Positions 7,827 to 16,376 of a stretch of 64,000 nucleotides of DNA are shown one piece after another; positions within the stretch are counted from its first letter, which is position 1, and each line of letters starts with the position of its first letter. A program made the position numbers and the translations under genes. This DNA comes from Halorussus litoreus (GTDB lineage: Archaea; Halobacteriota; Halobacteria; Halobacteriales; Haladaptataceae), in assembly GCF_003382685.1 (NCBI RefSeq), contig NZ_KZ859506.1:1-64000 (forward strand). The letters run 5' to 3'. The notes beneath the pieces are model-generated. The model was not told the origin of the DNA. It was given only the letters and a program-made list of their open reading frames with translations, and made no database searches.

Positions 7827-8750
7827 ATGGAGCTTTCCGTGGTGGTCCCGACGCTCAACGGGCGCGAGCGACTCGCCACGTGCCTCGACGCGCTGGCGAC
7901 CCACGCGCCCGACGCCGAGGTGGTCGTGGTCAACGGCCCCTCGGCGGACGGGACCACCGGGATGGTCCGCGAGCGCGACGACGTCGACGTACTCGTCGAG
8001 GTGTCCGACCGGAAACTCGACGTCGCGCGGAACGCGGGCCTCTCGGTCGCGACCGGCGACGCGGTCGCACTGGTCGGCGACGACACCGAGATCGAGGCGT
8101 CGTGGGCCGACGGCGTCCGCGAGGCGCTCGCCACCGCTGACGCGGTCACCGGTCCGGTCCACCGTTCGGTTCGAGCGGGCGTCACCACGGAATCGCCCGA
8201 GCGCAGAACCATCGACGGCCACGAGGTGACCTACTTCGACGGGAGCAACGTGGCGTTCACTCGCGAGGCCATCGACGCCACCGACGGCTTCGACGAGTAT
8301 CTGGCGACCGGCGGCGCGCGCGACTGCGCCCACCGCCTCGCGACCAACGACTGCGAGGTGGCGTGGTCGTCGGACGTCTGCGTGATCCGTGACGACGGCG
8401 ACGACGGGGACGACGACCGCGACTGGGGGTGGAAGTATCGCGCGTTGGCCTACCGGCTCGTGAAGACGTACGGGCCGCGGCCCGGCATCTTCCGGCGGGT
8501 CGTCCGCGACGCGGCGGCGGACGCGACCGGCTCGGCAGCCGACGTCATCCGCGGCGACCAGACCCTCTCGGAGTGGCTGGGCAACGGCAAGCGCGTCGTG
8601 GCGAACGCGGCGGCCGGGAGCAAGGACGGCGTGATCGCCCGATTCCGCGACCGGAGCGCGACCCGGAACCCGAACGGCGTCTCGGCCCGGGCCGACCGCG
8701 CGGTCGAGCGCTACGACTGGCGCACGGAATCGACGCCGGCCGAACAGTAG
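7827..8750 (+). CDS. family 2 glycosyltransferase
   Basis: 307 residues. The N-terminal 200 residues are a GT-A fold: LSVVVPTLNGRERL for nucleotide binding, VVVNGPSADGT, and a DDT motif in ALVGDDTEIE as the likely DxD metal site. FDGSNVAFTREAIDATDGFDE and the acidic EYLATGGARDCAHRL segment are the acceptor and catalytic-base region. No membrane span is evident, so the enzyme is probably peripheral. The C-terminal 100 residues are basic and specific to haloarchaea. Such proteins transfer sugars to lipid or protein acceptors; the partner is not identifiable here. Confidence 0.87.
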   Translation: MELSVVVPTLNGRERLATCLDALATHAPDAEVVVVNGPSADGTTGMVRERDDVDVLVEVSDRKLDVARNAGLSVATGDAVALVGDDTEIEASWADGVREALATADAVTGPVHRSVRAGVTTESPERRTIDGHEVTYFDGSNVAFTREAIDATDGFDEYLATGGARDCAHRLATNDCEVAWSSDVCVIRDDGDDGDDDRDWGWKYRALAYRLVKTYGPRPGIFRRVVRDAAADATGSAADVIRGDQTLSEWLGNGKRVVANAAAGSKDGVIARFRDRSATRNPNGVSARADRAVERYDWRTESTPAEQ

Positions 8751-8835
8751 CCGGCGAGTTCGACCGCTTCTCGCCCGGGAACGTTTGAACACTTCTCGCC
8801 CGCGGAAGACGGTACAACGGTCGTAACGGAGTGGA

Positions 8836-8880
8836 TTTTTAAGTATACAACGGTTGGAACGGGATGGGTCTTTTAAGTAG
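8836..8880 (+). promoter_or_regulatory. two tandem TATA elements
   Basis: TTTTTAAGTATA (8836-8847) lies about 23 bases before the ATG at 8864. TTTTAAGTA (8871-8879) lies about 28 bases before an in-frame ATG at 8903. Each start codon therefore has its own TATA-like box. Confidence 0.45.
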
Positions 8881-9292
8881 GGTGTCGTCGTATCGCCGCT
8901 CGATGGTACGTTGTCAGGACGAAGTCGCGGTCCACGAACGGATCGACCGTTCGCTCGACCTGCTCGAAAGTGCACATCGTCGTCGCGTCGTGTACGTCCT
9001 TCGGGAGAACGGAACGGCAACTATCGACGACCTCGCCGACGCGGTGGTCGACGCCGGGCTCGCGGACGGCCACGACCGGGTTCGCACGTCGCTCGTCCAC
9101 GTTCACCTGCCGAAGCTCCGCGATTTCGACGTGGTCGAGTACGCCGGACCGGACGGGACGGTGTCGCTGGCCGACGGCGTGGCTCGGCTCGACCCGTTCC
9201 TCGACGCCGCCGCGCGCGAGGAGACGACGGGGGAGTCGGTCCCTGCGACCGAGTGCTGCTCGGACGCCGTGGCCGGTAGCCGACCCGAGTAA
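8864..9292 (+). CDS. DUF7344-like HTH protein
   Basis: 142 residues, or 129 if translation begins at the in-frame ATG at 8903 (MVRCQDEV). The core about 26-115 is a winged-helix unit: LDLLESAHRRRVVYVLREN, TATIDDLADAV, then LVHVHLPKLRDFDVVEYAG. This LPKL..DVVEYD pattern marks the haloarchaeal DUF7344 family of predicted DNA-binding proteins. It is convergent with a second member at 9334-9774. Target unknown. Confidence 0.8.
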   Translation: MGLLSRVSSYRRSMVRCQDEVAVHERIDRSLDLLESAHRRRVVYVLRENGTATIDDLADAVVDAGLADGHDRVRTSLVHVHLPKLRDFDVVEYAGPDGTVSLADGVARLDPFLDAAAREETTGESVPATECCSDAVAGSRPE

Positions 9293-9333
9293 CGTTCTCG
9301 ACGCTCGAATCGGTCGTCCTCTCGACGCCGGAC

Positions 9334-9774
9334 TCACTCGTCCTCGCAGATGCAGTCGTACCACTCTTCCAGCCGGTCGTCGCTCCAGTAGCGGACCTCC
9401 TGACTCCGGGGGTCGTAGTCGACGACGCCGGCGTCGGCCAGTTTCGGCAGGTGGACGTGGTGGAGCGTCGCGGTGACGTGTCCGCGACCGGGTCGGTCGC
9501 CGGCGTCGGCCTGCTGGGCGAGGAGGTGTTCGACGAGTTCGTCCGCGCTCGCGGTCGCGCTCGGAGCGTTCATGAGGTAGCCGAGGATGCGCCGGCGTTC
9601 GTAGTTTGCGAGAATTTCGAGCGTCTCGTCGAGCGACAGCGAGACGGCGTCCGCCGCCGGCTGGTCGCTTCCCTCGCAGGCTTGATGCGGATGCTCGCCG
9701 TCGTCCTCGTTTTCGCAGTCTCGGTTCTCCTCGCCGTCTTCAGGCCCCCTGTCGTCGCCCCCGTCGTTCGACAT
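9334..9774 (-). CDS. DUF7344-like HTH protein
   Basis: 146 residues from the ATG at 9774 (MSNDGGDD); a longer frame to 9840 adds an uncharacteristic Arg/Tyr-rich leader. The first 45 residues are acidic and disordered, with no obvious fold. The winged-helix core follows: SLDETLEILANYERRRILGYL, a recognition region, then LHHVHLPKLADAGVVDYD. Two cysteines close the chain (WYDCICEDE), which is unusual in this family and could bind a metal or sense redox state (inference). It faces the related gene at 8864 end to end. Confidence 0.8.
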   Translation of the reverse strand: MSNDGGDDRGPEDGEENRDCENEDDGEHPHQACEGSDQPAADAVSLSLDETLEILANYERRRILGYLMNAPSATASADELVEHLLAQQADAGDRPGRGHVTATLHHVHLPKLADAGVVDYDPRSQEVRYWSDDRLEEWYDCICEDE

Positions 9775-9856
9775 GTCGTTGCGCCTCGACACGCACACTC
9801 GGTAGCCTCGGCCGTAAGGGTTTTGACTAGCGAGTGACACGCTCTCGCGGTCGCGC

Positions 9857-10681
9857 TCAGAAGTCGCCGGGGAGCGAATCGCCGAGCACGCGCCGGGCGT
9901 TCTTGTCGAACACCTTTCGCATCGCGTCCTCGGGCACGTCGAGGGTCAGGATCTCCATCACCGCGACGTTCGGGTGCGAACTGGGCGCGCCGCTGCCGAA
10001 CAGCACGCGGTCGGGGTGTTCCATCACCGCGCGTTCGAGCAGGTCGCGGTACCGGACGTAGCTCGTGTCGAGGTAACACTCGTCGTGGTACGCCAGCAGG
10101 TCGACCGCCTCGGCCATCAGATCGCGGTTCAGCGGGTGGCCGCCGAAGTGGGCCAGCACCACCGGGAACGACCGCGAGAGCAGCGTCTCGGCCGCCGTCT
10201 CGGGCGCGAATCCCTCCCCGGCGTGGACGAGCACCGGCAGGTCCACGTCTTCGAGCTGGTCGAGGGTCTCCTCGTCGGGGAGTCCGTCTGCGACGGGGTT
10301 CAGCTTGAATCCGTGGAACCGGTCGTCGTAGGCGTACTGCTCGACGTCCTCCGGCGAGGTGTGGTGGTCCTTCCGGCGGGCCGCGAGGTTGCGCAGCCGC
10401 GAGGACGCCCGCTCGCCGGGGTCGCGCGGCCCGTCGATGCGGGCGAACGCGAGGAACGGCCGGTCGACGCTCCGGCGCGCGACCGCGTTGTTCGCGCTCA
10501 CGTAGCTCCCGCCGTCGCGCTCACCGGGGAACACCACCGACCGGACGACCCCGGCCTGATGCATCTCGCGTTCGAGCCTGTCCGGGCTGATCGCCCGCCC
10601 GCGGGTCTGGACGCCTCCCGCGTCGGCGTTGAGCCGGACGTGCGCGTCCACTACCCGGAACCGGTGCTCCAGCTCCAGCAT
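9857..10681 (-). CDS. amidohydrolase-2 family protein
   Basis: 274 residues from the ATG at 10681 (MLELEHRFRVVDAHVR); the longer frame to 10801 runs into the thermosome promoter and is not credible. It is a TIM-barrel metal-dependent hydrolase: VVDAHVRL at the first strand, FHGFKLNPVADG, VLVHAGEGFAPE, VVLAHFGGHPLNRDLM, LDTSYV and VLFGSGAPSSHPN. The usual first motif HxH is DAHVR and so lacks the second histidine, making it more like decarboxylase-type or non-zinc members. Substrate unknown. It is divergent from the thermosome gene. Confidence 0.82.
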   Translation of the reverse strand: MLELEHRFRVVDAHVRLNADAGGVQTRGRAISPDRLEREMHQAGVVRSVVFPGERDGGSYVSANNAVARRSVDRPFLAFARIDGPRDPGERASSRLRNLAARRKDHHTSPEDVEQYAYDDRFHGFKLNPVADGLPDEETLDQLEDVDLPVLVHAGEGFAPETAAETLLSRSFPVVLAHFGGHPLNRDLMAEAVDLLAYHDECYLDTSYVRYRDLLERAVMEHPDRVLFGSGAPSSHPNVAVMEILTLDVPEDAMRKVFDKNARRVLGDSLPGDF

Positions 10682-10785
10682 TAGGACTGACTTCGGAACA
10701 CCCCTATTTTTCCCTGTCGGTCGTGGCGCGACAGCTCGGCACGAGGCTCTATCGGAGCAAGCCACGCGACCATTCAGGGAAAAAG

Positions 10786-10793
10786 TTATATAG
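10786..10793 (+). promoter_or_regulatory. TATA element for the thermosome gene
   Basis: TTATATAG is centred about 37 bases before the ATG at 10827 and preceded by a purine-rich GGGAAAAA that could be the BRE. A short 5' UTR is implied. Confidence 0.6.
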
Positions 10794-10826
10794 AAGTTCA
10801 ATCATCTTATTACTGGGGGATCAGAC

Positions 10827-12416
10827 ATGGCAGAATCAGGCTCCGGACAGCGACGCATGGGCGGCCGACCGATGTTCGTCCTCGCCGAGGACACCCAGCG
10901 AACCCACGGCAAGGACGCGCAGACGTCGAACATCGCGGCCGGGAAGGCGGTGAGCGCGGCCGTACGCACCACTCTCGGCCCGCGCGGGATGGACAAGATG
11001 CTCGTGAGCGACACGGGCGACGTCACCATCACCAACGACGGCGCGACAATCCTCGAGACGATGGACATCGAGCATCCCGCGGCCCAGATGATGGTCGAGG
11101 TCGCCGAGTCCCAGGAAGCAGAGGTCGGCGACGGGACGACCACCGCGGCGGTGCTCGCGGGCGAACTCCTCGCGAAGGCCGAGAACCTGCTCGACGACGA
11201 CGTGCATCCGACGACCATCGTCGAGGGGTACGCCGAGGCCCGCGAGATCGCGCTACGAGCTGTCGAGGACCTCGCGGACGCCGACCTCGACGACGACCTG
11301 CTCCGACAGGTCGCCGAGTCGAGCATGACCGGCAAGGGGACCGGCGACGTGACCGCCGACAGGCTCGCGGAACTCGTGGTGCGGGCCATCCACCACGTCG
11401 AGAGCGAGGACGGCATCGCTCGCGACGACGTCCGGGTCCACACGCAGGTCGGGGGCTCCTCGTCGGCCACCGAGCTCGTCGAGGGCGTCGTCAGCGACGC
11501 CGAGCCCGTCCACGCTAACATGCCCCGGAACGTCGAGGACGCCACCATCGCGGTGATCGACGAGGAGTTCGGCGTGCGCGAGGCCGAGATCGACGCGGAG
11601 TATAGCGTCGAGAGCGTCGACCAGCTCACGGCCGCGATGGACGCCGAGGATCGCGAACTCCGGGAGTACGCCGACGCGCTCGCCGACGCGGGCGTCGACG
11701 TGGCGTTCTCGACCAGCTCCATCGACGACCGCCCGGCGGGCTACCTCGCGGACGCTGGCATCCTCGCGTTCGAGAACGTGGACGACGACGAGGCCCGCGC
11801 CATCGCCTCGGCGACCGGCGCGACCCGGACGAGCAAGGTGGCCGACATCGAAGACGGGGAACTCGGCGCAGCAGAGTCGGTCACAGCCCGGACGTTCGGC
11901 GACGAGGAGCTCGCGTTTGTGGCGGGCGGCGCTGCCGCGGAGGCCGTCACCGTGCTGATCCGGGGCGGCACCGAACACGTCGCTGACGAACTCGAACGCG
12001 CGCTCTCGGACGCGCTCGACGTGGTGACCGCGGCGCTGGAGACCGGCGGCGTGGTCGCCGGCGGCGGCGCGACCGAGATCGTGATCGCCGACCGCGTCCG
12101 CGAGGCGGCCGCCGGCGTCGAGGGCCGCAAGCAGCTCGCGGTCGAGGCGTTCGCCGACGCGGTCGACGTGCTCCCGCGCACGCTCGCCGAGAACGTCGGC
12201 ATGGACCCCATCGACGGGCTGGTCGACCTCCGGGCAGGCAACGAGGCCGACGAGGGCCGGGCCGCCATCGTCGCGTCCGGCGAGCACGGCGAGATCGGCG
12301 ATCCCGTCGAGGAGGGCATCCTCGACCCCGCCGCGGTCAAGCGCGAGGCAGTCGACTCCGCGACCGAGGCCGCGACGATGATCGTCCGCATCGACGACGT
12401 GATCTCGGCGGAGTAG
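10827..12416 (+). CDS. thermosome subunit (group II chaperonin)
   Basis: 529 residues, full length for a CCT/thermosome subunit. Conserved blocks are [13 protein letters not shown] and ITNDGATIL near 50-75, [16 protein letters not shown] near 95-110 (ATPase), and [15 protein letters not shown] plus [27 protein letters not shown] in the C-terminal equatorial domain. It assembles as a cytosolic double ring that folds proteins using ATP. The C-terminus ends VIVRI-type sequence and lacks the Gly-Gly-Met tail of many haloarchaeal subunits. With its divergent apical domain this suggests a minor third-type subunit (inference). Confidence 0.93.
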   Translation: MAESGSGQRRMGGRPMFVLAEDTQRTHGKDAQTSNIAAGKAVSAAVRTTLGPRGMDKMLVSDTGDVTITNDGATILETMDIEHPAAQMMVEVAESQEAEVGDGTTTAAVLAGELLAKAENLLDDDVHPTTIVEGYAEAREIALRAVEDLADADLDDDLLRQVAESSMTGKGTGDVTADRLAELVVRAIHHVESEDGIARDDVRVHTQVGGSSSATELVEGVVSDAEPVHANMPRNVEDATIAVIDEEFGVREAEIDAEYSVESVDQLTAAMDAEDRELREYADALADAGVDVAFSTSSIDDRPAGYLADAGILAFENVDDDEARAIASATGATRTSKVADIEDGELGAAESVTARTFGDEELAFVAGGAAAEAVTVLIRGGTEHVADELERALSDALDVVTAALETGGVVAGGGATEIVIADRVREAAAGVEGRKQLAVEAFADAVDVLPRTLAENVGMDPIDGLVDLRAGNEADEGRAAIVASGEHGEIGDPVEEGILDPAAVKREAVDSATEAATMIVRIDDVISAE

Positions 12417-12529
12417 TCACGTTCCGTCTCTCCGTCGATCCCGACTTTCGGTCGGGTTCACCGTGACTCCGGAAGATATACGCAACATAGCTATTTATTT
12501 TTCAGAATCATTGAACGTACTAGGCGGCA

Positions 12530-12537
12530 TTTATAAG
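12530..12537 (+). promoter_or_regulatory. TATA element for the HalOD1 gene
   Basis: TTTATAAG is centred about 48 bases before the ATG at 12581, in a conspicuously A/T-rich stretch (12476-12540). A 5' UTR of about 20 bases is implied. Confidence 0.5.
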
Positions 12538-12580
12538 CCGGCCTCACGAGTACCCCTTCCCAACGACGAGAAACGTTACT

Positions 12581-12859
12581 ATGCAAGTGACAGCAAAACG
12601 GAAGTCCGAACCGCCGCTGACGACGATGCTAGTCGAACGAATCGCCGAGCACAAGGGCGTCGACGCGGCCGACCCGTCGTTCTGCCTCTACGAGGACGTC
12701 GATCCCGAGGCACTCGAAATTCTCTTCGAGCGGACGACAGGCCCATTGAAGACCAGTTTCCGGATCGACGACGCGAGCGTGACCGTCGCGAAGTCCACCG
12801 ACGGAGAGTTGACCGTCGATGTCGAATCGGCCGGAACGAGCCGACACGCCGCCGACTGA
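12581..12859 (+). CDS. HalOD1 output-domain protein
   Basis: 92 residues. The core (about 10-80) matches the halobacterial output domain 1 pattern: a helix PLTTMLVERIAEHKGVDAAD, a linker LYEDVDPEALEILFE, then strands TSFRIDDASVTV and ELTVDV. In larger proteins this domain sits at the end of signalling chains; stand-alone copies are common in haloarchaea and their role is unknown. The upstream region is A/T-rich with its own promoter. Confidence 0.82.
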   Translation: MQVTAKRKSEPPLTTMLVERIAEHKGVDAADPSFCLYEDVDPEALEILFERTTGPLKTSFRIDDASVTVAKSTDGELTVDVESAGTSRHAAD

Positions 12860-12913
12860 GCTACAATACTCGTTCCCGGCGTAAATTCCGTCAGTAACGT
12901 CGACTATCGACGT

Positions 12914-13711
12914 TCATCGGAGCTCCGCCCCGTCGGGACACACCGCGGTCCGGTTCGGCAGCACGCCGTCCACGCCCACCGCGAAGACGGTCTCGCCGAC
13001 CATCGCCATGCTTGCGACCCCGCCCTCGGCCTCGGCAGACGCGACGGTCTCGCGCACCTCGTCGGTCGGCAGGTCGATGGCCCGTGCGAAGCGCCAGCCC
13101 TCGCGCGTGACGTCCGCGAGCGCGGGGTCGTCCCCGAGCGCGTCGAGCGAGGCGGCCCCTTCCCGTTCGATGCGAGCCATCAGCGCTTCGTCGGCTAGCG
13201 CCTCCTCGGTCGCGATGGAGCCAAAGGAGACGTACTCGAGGGGGTCCGCGCGGTCGAACGACCGGCGAGTCTCCCCGTCGCCGACGACGAGGCCGCCCAT
13301 CTCCTGGACGAACACGTCGCCCAGTCCGGTCCCGGCCCTGACTTCGGCGCGGTGGGCGACCTCGACTAGTTCCTCGCGCGAGCGACCCAAACCGAACTCC
13401 GCGTTCGCCGCCAGCGCGGTCGCGAGGGTGGCGGCACCGCTCGCGCCGAACCCCCGACCGATAGGGATCTCGATGGTGAGGTCCGCGCGAGCCGACACGT
13501 CCAGCGCATCGAGCGCGAACTCGACCGGTTCGAAGTCGGTCGGCTCGCCGTCGAGGGTGACTGCGGCGTCGCTGTCGGCGTCGGAGTCTTCGAACGGGCG
13601 CACGTCCGCGACGATACCGTCTTCGACGGCGAAACTAGCGCCCATCGACTCGTCGCCGTCGGCCGTTGGCGCGAAGAAGGCCGTCACGCTTCCGGGAGCG
13701 AAGGCTTCCAT
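12914..13711 (-). CDS. pantoate kinase (GHMP family)
   Basis: 265 residues from the ATG at 13711 (MEAFAPGSVTAFFAP); longer readings run through an upstream tandem repeat. The GHMP ATP-binding loop IGRGFGASGAATLATAL is at 85-101, preceded by the family N-terminus. Archaeal pantoate kinase phosphorylates pantoate to 4-phosphopantoate, the archaeal entry to coenzyme A, followed by phosphopantothenate synthetase; that partner is not adjacent here. The assignment rests on length and overall pattern among archaeal GHMP kinases, so another small-molecule kinase is possible but less likely. Confidence 0.82.
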   Translation of the reverse strand: MEAFAPGSVTAFFAPTADGDESMGASFAVEDGIVADVRPFEDSDADSDAAVTLDGEPTDFEPVEFALDALDVSARADLTIEIPIGRGFGASGAATLATALAANAEFGLGRSREELVEVAHRAEVRAGTGLGDVFVQEMGGLVVGDGETRRSFDRADPLEYVSFGSIATEEALADEALMARIEREGAASLDALGDDPALADVTREGWRFARAIDLPTDEVRETVASAEAEGGVASMAMVGETVFAVGVDGVLPNRTAVCPDGAELR

Positions 13712-14033
13712 GCCCGGGGATTGGGGCGGAACCCTTCTTGAATCCACGGAAGCTGCTGCGGTGTGGAGACGGGTGATGTAGGGTTGGGACGGTGTTGAGC
13801 GGTCCGGAGCTGTGCGGTTTGTGGCGGTGCGGTCCGGGGCTGAGCGGTTTGTGGCGGTGCAGTCCGGGGCTGAGGTAGCGCGGCGGGTTCTAGAAGCCGT
13901 CCTCGATAACATCGAGTTCAAAAGTTCCCCGAGAAGCGGAGGTTCCGTCCTGCCGTCAGAAAACCCGGAACCACCACTCTCGAACCCACGACCAGCCCAC
14001 CAGTTTTGTGTCCGACCGTCGTACTGACCAGCC
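13712..14033. other. divergent intergenic region
   Basis: 322 bases between divergent genes. Apart from the tandem repeat at 13801-13875 and a possible TATA (CAGTTTTGTG near 14000) for the methyltransferase, I see nothing specific. Confidence 0.4.
13801..13875. repeat. 30-bp tandem repeat, 2.5 copies
   Basis: Units 13801-13830 and 13831-13860 differ at only two positions, and a half unit follows at 13861-13875. Each begins GGTCCGG and ends GTGGCGGTGC. The unit is a multiple of three, but no start codon or coding pattern supports translation. Confidence 0.8.
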
Positions 14034-14732
14034 ATGTCGACAGACGCCACCGCTGCGGCCCAGCAGTTCTACGGCCGGTGGGCCGACTTCTACGACCTGC
14101 TCTCGCGTGTGACGCCCGGGCTCGGTCGCTTGCGCGCTCGCGCGGCGGACGCGCTGGCGCTCGCACCCGGCGACGCCGTGGTCGAGATGGGCTGTGGCAC
14201 CGGCGCGAACCTGCCCCACCTCCGCGAGCGCGTGGGTCCGGAGGGCCGGGTCGTCGGCGTGGACTTCACCCGCGGGATGCTCGACACCGCTCGGGACCGC
14301 ATCGAGCGCGAGAGGCCCGTGACCGGCCGCAATGGCTGGCGGAACGTCCACCTCGTGCGGGCCGACGCCACCGAGATCGAGTTTCGCGACCCGCCCGACG
14401 CCATCCTCGCCACGTTCGTCGTCGGGATGCTGGCCGACCCGGCCGCGGCGGTCCACCGCTGGGCCGACCAGCTCGCGCCGGGCGGCCGCCTCGCGCTGCT
14501 CGACGCCGCGCAGACGACCCGGTGGTACGGCTGGCCGGTCAACCAGGCATTCCGCGGGCTAGTCGTCGCCTCCTCGCCGACCGGCACCGACGGGTACGAG
14601 GCCGCACCGTGGACCGTGCTCGACGACCGCGTCGCGTCGGCTCGGGCGGCGCTCCGGGAGCGCGCGAGCGCGACGACCCACGGCGAGTACGCTGCCGGAG
14701 TCGTGCGGTTGACGGCCGGACGAGTCGACTGA
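14034..14732 (+). CDS. class I SAM-dependent methyltransferase
   Basis: 232 residues. Motif I is VVEMGCGTGANLPHL, motif II VVGVDFTRGML, and post-motif segments include LVRADATEIEF and ATFVVGMLAD. The N-terminal AQQFYGRWADFYDLL is the leader typical of UbiE/COQ5-like or phospholipid-type methyltransferases. It is followed after 60 bases by a SagB-type dehydrogenase on the same strand, which however has its own TATA element, so co-transcription is only possible. The substrate is unknown. Confidence 0.85.
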   Translation: MSTDATAAAQQFYGRWADFYDLLSRVTPGLGRLRARAADALALAPGDAVVEMGCGTGANLPHLRERVGPEGRVVGVDFTRGMLDTARDRIERERPVTGRNGWRNVHLVRADATEIEFRDPPDAILATFVVGMLADPAAAVHRWADQLAPGGRLALLDAAQTTRWYGWPVNQAFRGLVVASSPTGTDGYEAAPWTVLDDRVASARAALRERASATTHGEYAAGVVRLTAGRVD

Positions 14733-14763
14733 GCAGCGCAAGCGCTCACACACCGACCCAACG

Positions 14764-14769
14764 TTTTAG
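14764..14769 (+). promoter_or_regulatory. TATA element for the SagB-like gene
   Basis: TTTTAG is centred about 27 bases before the ATG at 14793, the leaderless spacing seen elsewhere in this window. Confidence 0.45.
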
Positions 14770-14792
14770 CCCGACCCCAGAGTTGTCCCGGC

Positions 14793-16376
14793 ATGGTCGA
14801 CGCCTGCGAGTACCACGAACGGACGAAACTCGCCCCCGACGGCATCGCCGAGGTGTCCGGTCCGTACGACCCGAGCAACGAGCCGCGGCCGTCCAAGCGC
14901 TACCGGGACGTGACGAAGCGTGCGCTTCCTGGGGTTCGGCCGCCGCAGGCTCCCACGCTATCGGTCGTCGCGGAGTCGCGTGCGGACCCGCTGGCCGGGA
15001 GCGACCAGCCCGCCCCGGAATCGCTCGACAGCGACACGCTGGCCACGCTGTGCTACGCGGCCAGCGGCGTCCTCCGGGCCACTCGCGGTCCGGACGGCGG
15101 GGAGATCCGCTACCGGGCGGCGTCCTGCACCGGCCGGCTCTACCACGTCGACTGCTATCTGGTCTGTGGCGACCTGCCGGGACTGCCGGCCGGCGTCTAC
15201 CACTTCGACCCCGAAACGTTCGCGCTGGACGTGCTCCGGACCGGCGACTACCGGGGCGTCCTCGCCGAGGCTACGGGCCAGCAAGCCGGCGTCGCCGACG
15301 CGCCGGTCACGGTCGTCGCCACCTCGACGTGGTGGCGGAACGCGTGGAAGTACGGCGACCGAACCTACCGCCACGCCTTCTGGGACTCGGGCACCGTGTT
15401 GGCGAACCTGCTCGCGGCCGCCCACGCGCTGGACTACCGCGCGGAGGTCGTCGCCGGGTTCGCAGACGCCCCCGTGACCGAACTGCTCGGGCTCGACCCC
15501 GAGGAGGAGGCACCGCTGGAACTCGTCCCCATCGGGGCCGAAACGGCGGTGAACGACACTTCCGGGGCTGGCTCGACCGCGGGCGGGTCGGCCGCGGCCG
15601 ACCCGCCCGCGGTCGAGCCCATCGACCCGGAGACGGAGCCGTACTCCTCCGAGACGGTGGCCCACCCGCTCGTCTCGGACGCGTGGACGCAGAGCCGGCT
15701 CGCGGACGGTGCAGCGGTCCGGTCGTGGCGCGACGAGGTCCTCGAGTCGGTCGGACAGCGTCCCGCGGGCGACGGCCAGCGAATCGCGCTCGACCCCGTC
15801 GACCACGAGACGGCGTCGGCGCGGCCGCTCTGGAACACCATCGAGCGCAGGCGCTCCTGTCGGGAGTTCACCGACGAGCCGCTGAGCCGCCGGAAGCTCG
15901 GCACCGTGCTCGACCGCGCGACCCGCGGCGTGCCGGGCGACTGGAACGGCGGCGTCGGCTCGGGCCTCCAGTTCAACGACGCGTACGTCCTCGCGACCGA
16001 CGTGGCGGGCGTGCCGGACGGGAGCTACCAGTTCCATCCCGCGGCGGCCGAACTGGAGCGAGTAGGCGACGTGACCAGCGACGACCAGACCCGACTCGCG
16101 CTCGATCAGGAGTGGGCCGGCGACGCGCACGTGAACGTCTACTGCACGACCGACGTGGAGAAGGTGGTCGAGGAACTGGGCAATCGCGGGTATCGGCTGG
16201 CCCAACTGGAGGCGGGGCTCGTGCTCGGTCGGCTCTACCTCGCGACGTACGCCCACCGGGACCTCGGCGGGACCGGGCTGACGTTCTTCGACGACAGGGT
16301 CACCGACCACCTCTCGCCGCGGGCGGCCGGGCAGACGCCGACGACGCTGTTCGCGATGGGCGTGGCCGGTGAGTGA
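14793..16376 (+). CDS. tandem SagB/ThcOx-type dehydrogenase
   Basis: 527 residues containing two nitroreductase-fold halves. The first (about 40-240) starts from the N-terminal YHERTK leader and contains LCYAASGVLRATRG and RAASCTGRLYHVDCYLVC. The second (about 345-525) starts NTIERRRSCREFTDEPLSRRK, with the FMN-contacting RRSCREF, and continues LGRLYLATYAHRDLGGTGLTF. A Ser/Gly/Ala-rich linker joins them. SagB enzymes use FMN to oxidise azolines in thiazole/oxazole peptides, but stand-alone duplicated forms without a YcaO partner are common and unassigned. No YcaO or precursor gene is seen here. Confidence 0.87.
   Translation: MVDACEYHERTKLAPDGIAEVSGPYDPSNEPRPSKRYRDVTKRALPGVRPPQAPTLSVVAESRADPLAGSDQPAPESLDSDTLATLCYAASGVLRATRGPDGGEIRYRAASCTGRLYHVDCYLVCGDLPGLPAGVYHFDPETFALDVLRTGDYRGVLAEATGQQAGVADAPVTVVATSTWWRNAWKYGDRTYRHAFWDSGTVLANLLAAAHALDYRAEVVAGFADAPVTELLGLDPEEEAPLELVPIGAETAVNDTSGAGSTAGGSAAADPPAVEPIDPETEPYSSETVAHPLVSDAWTQSRLADGAAVRSWRDEVLESVGQRPAGDGQRIALDPVDHETASARPLWNTIERRRSCREFTDEPLSRRKLGTVLDRATRGVPGDWNGGVGSGLQFNDAYVLATDVAGVPDGSYQFHPAAAELERVGDVTSDDQTRLALDQEWAGDAHVNVYCTTDVEKVVEELGNRGYRLAQLEAGLVLGRLYLATYAHRDLGGTGLTFFDDRVTDHLSPRAAGQTPTTLFAMGVAGE

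Noticed and set aside
10682-10801. Longer start for the amidohydrolase
   Set aside because: It would cover the thermosome TATA element and adds 40 residues unlike the family; MLELEHRFRVVDAH is the natural start.
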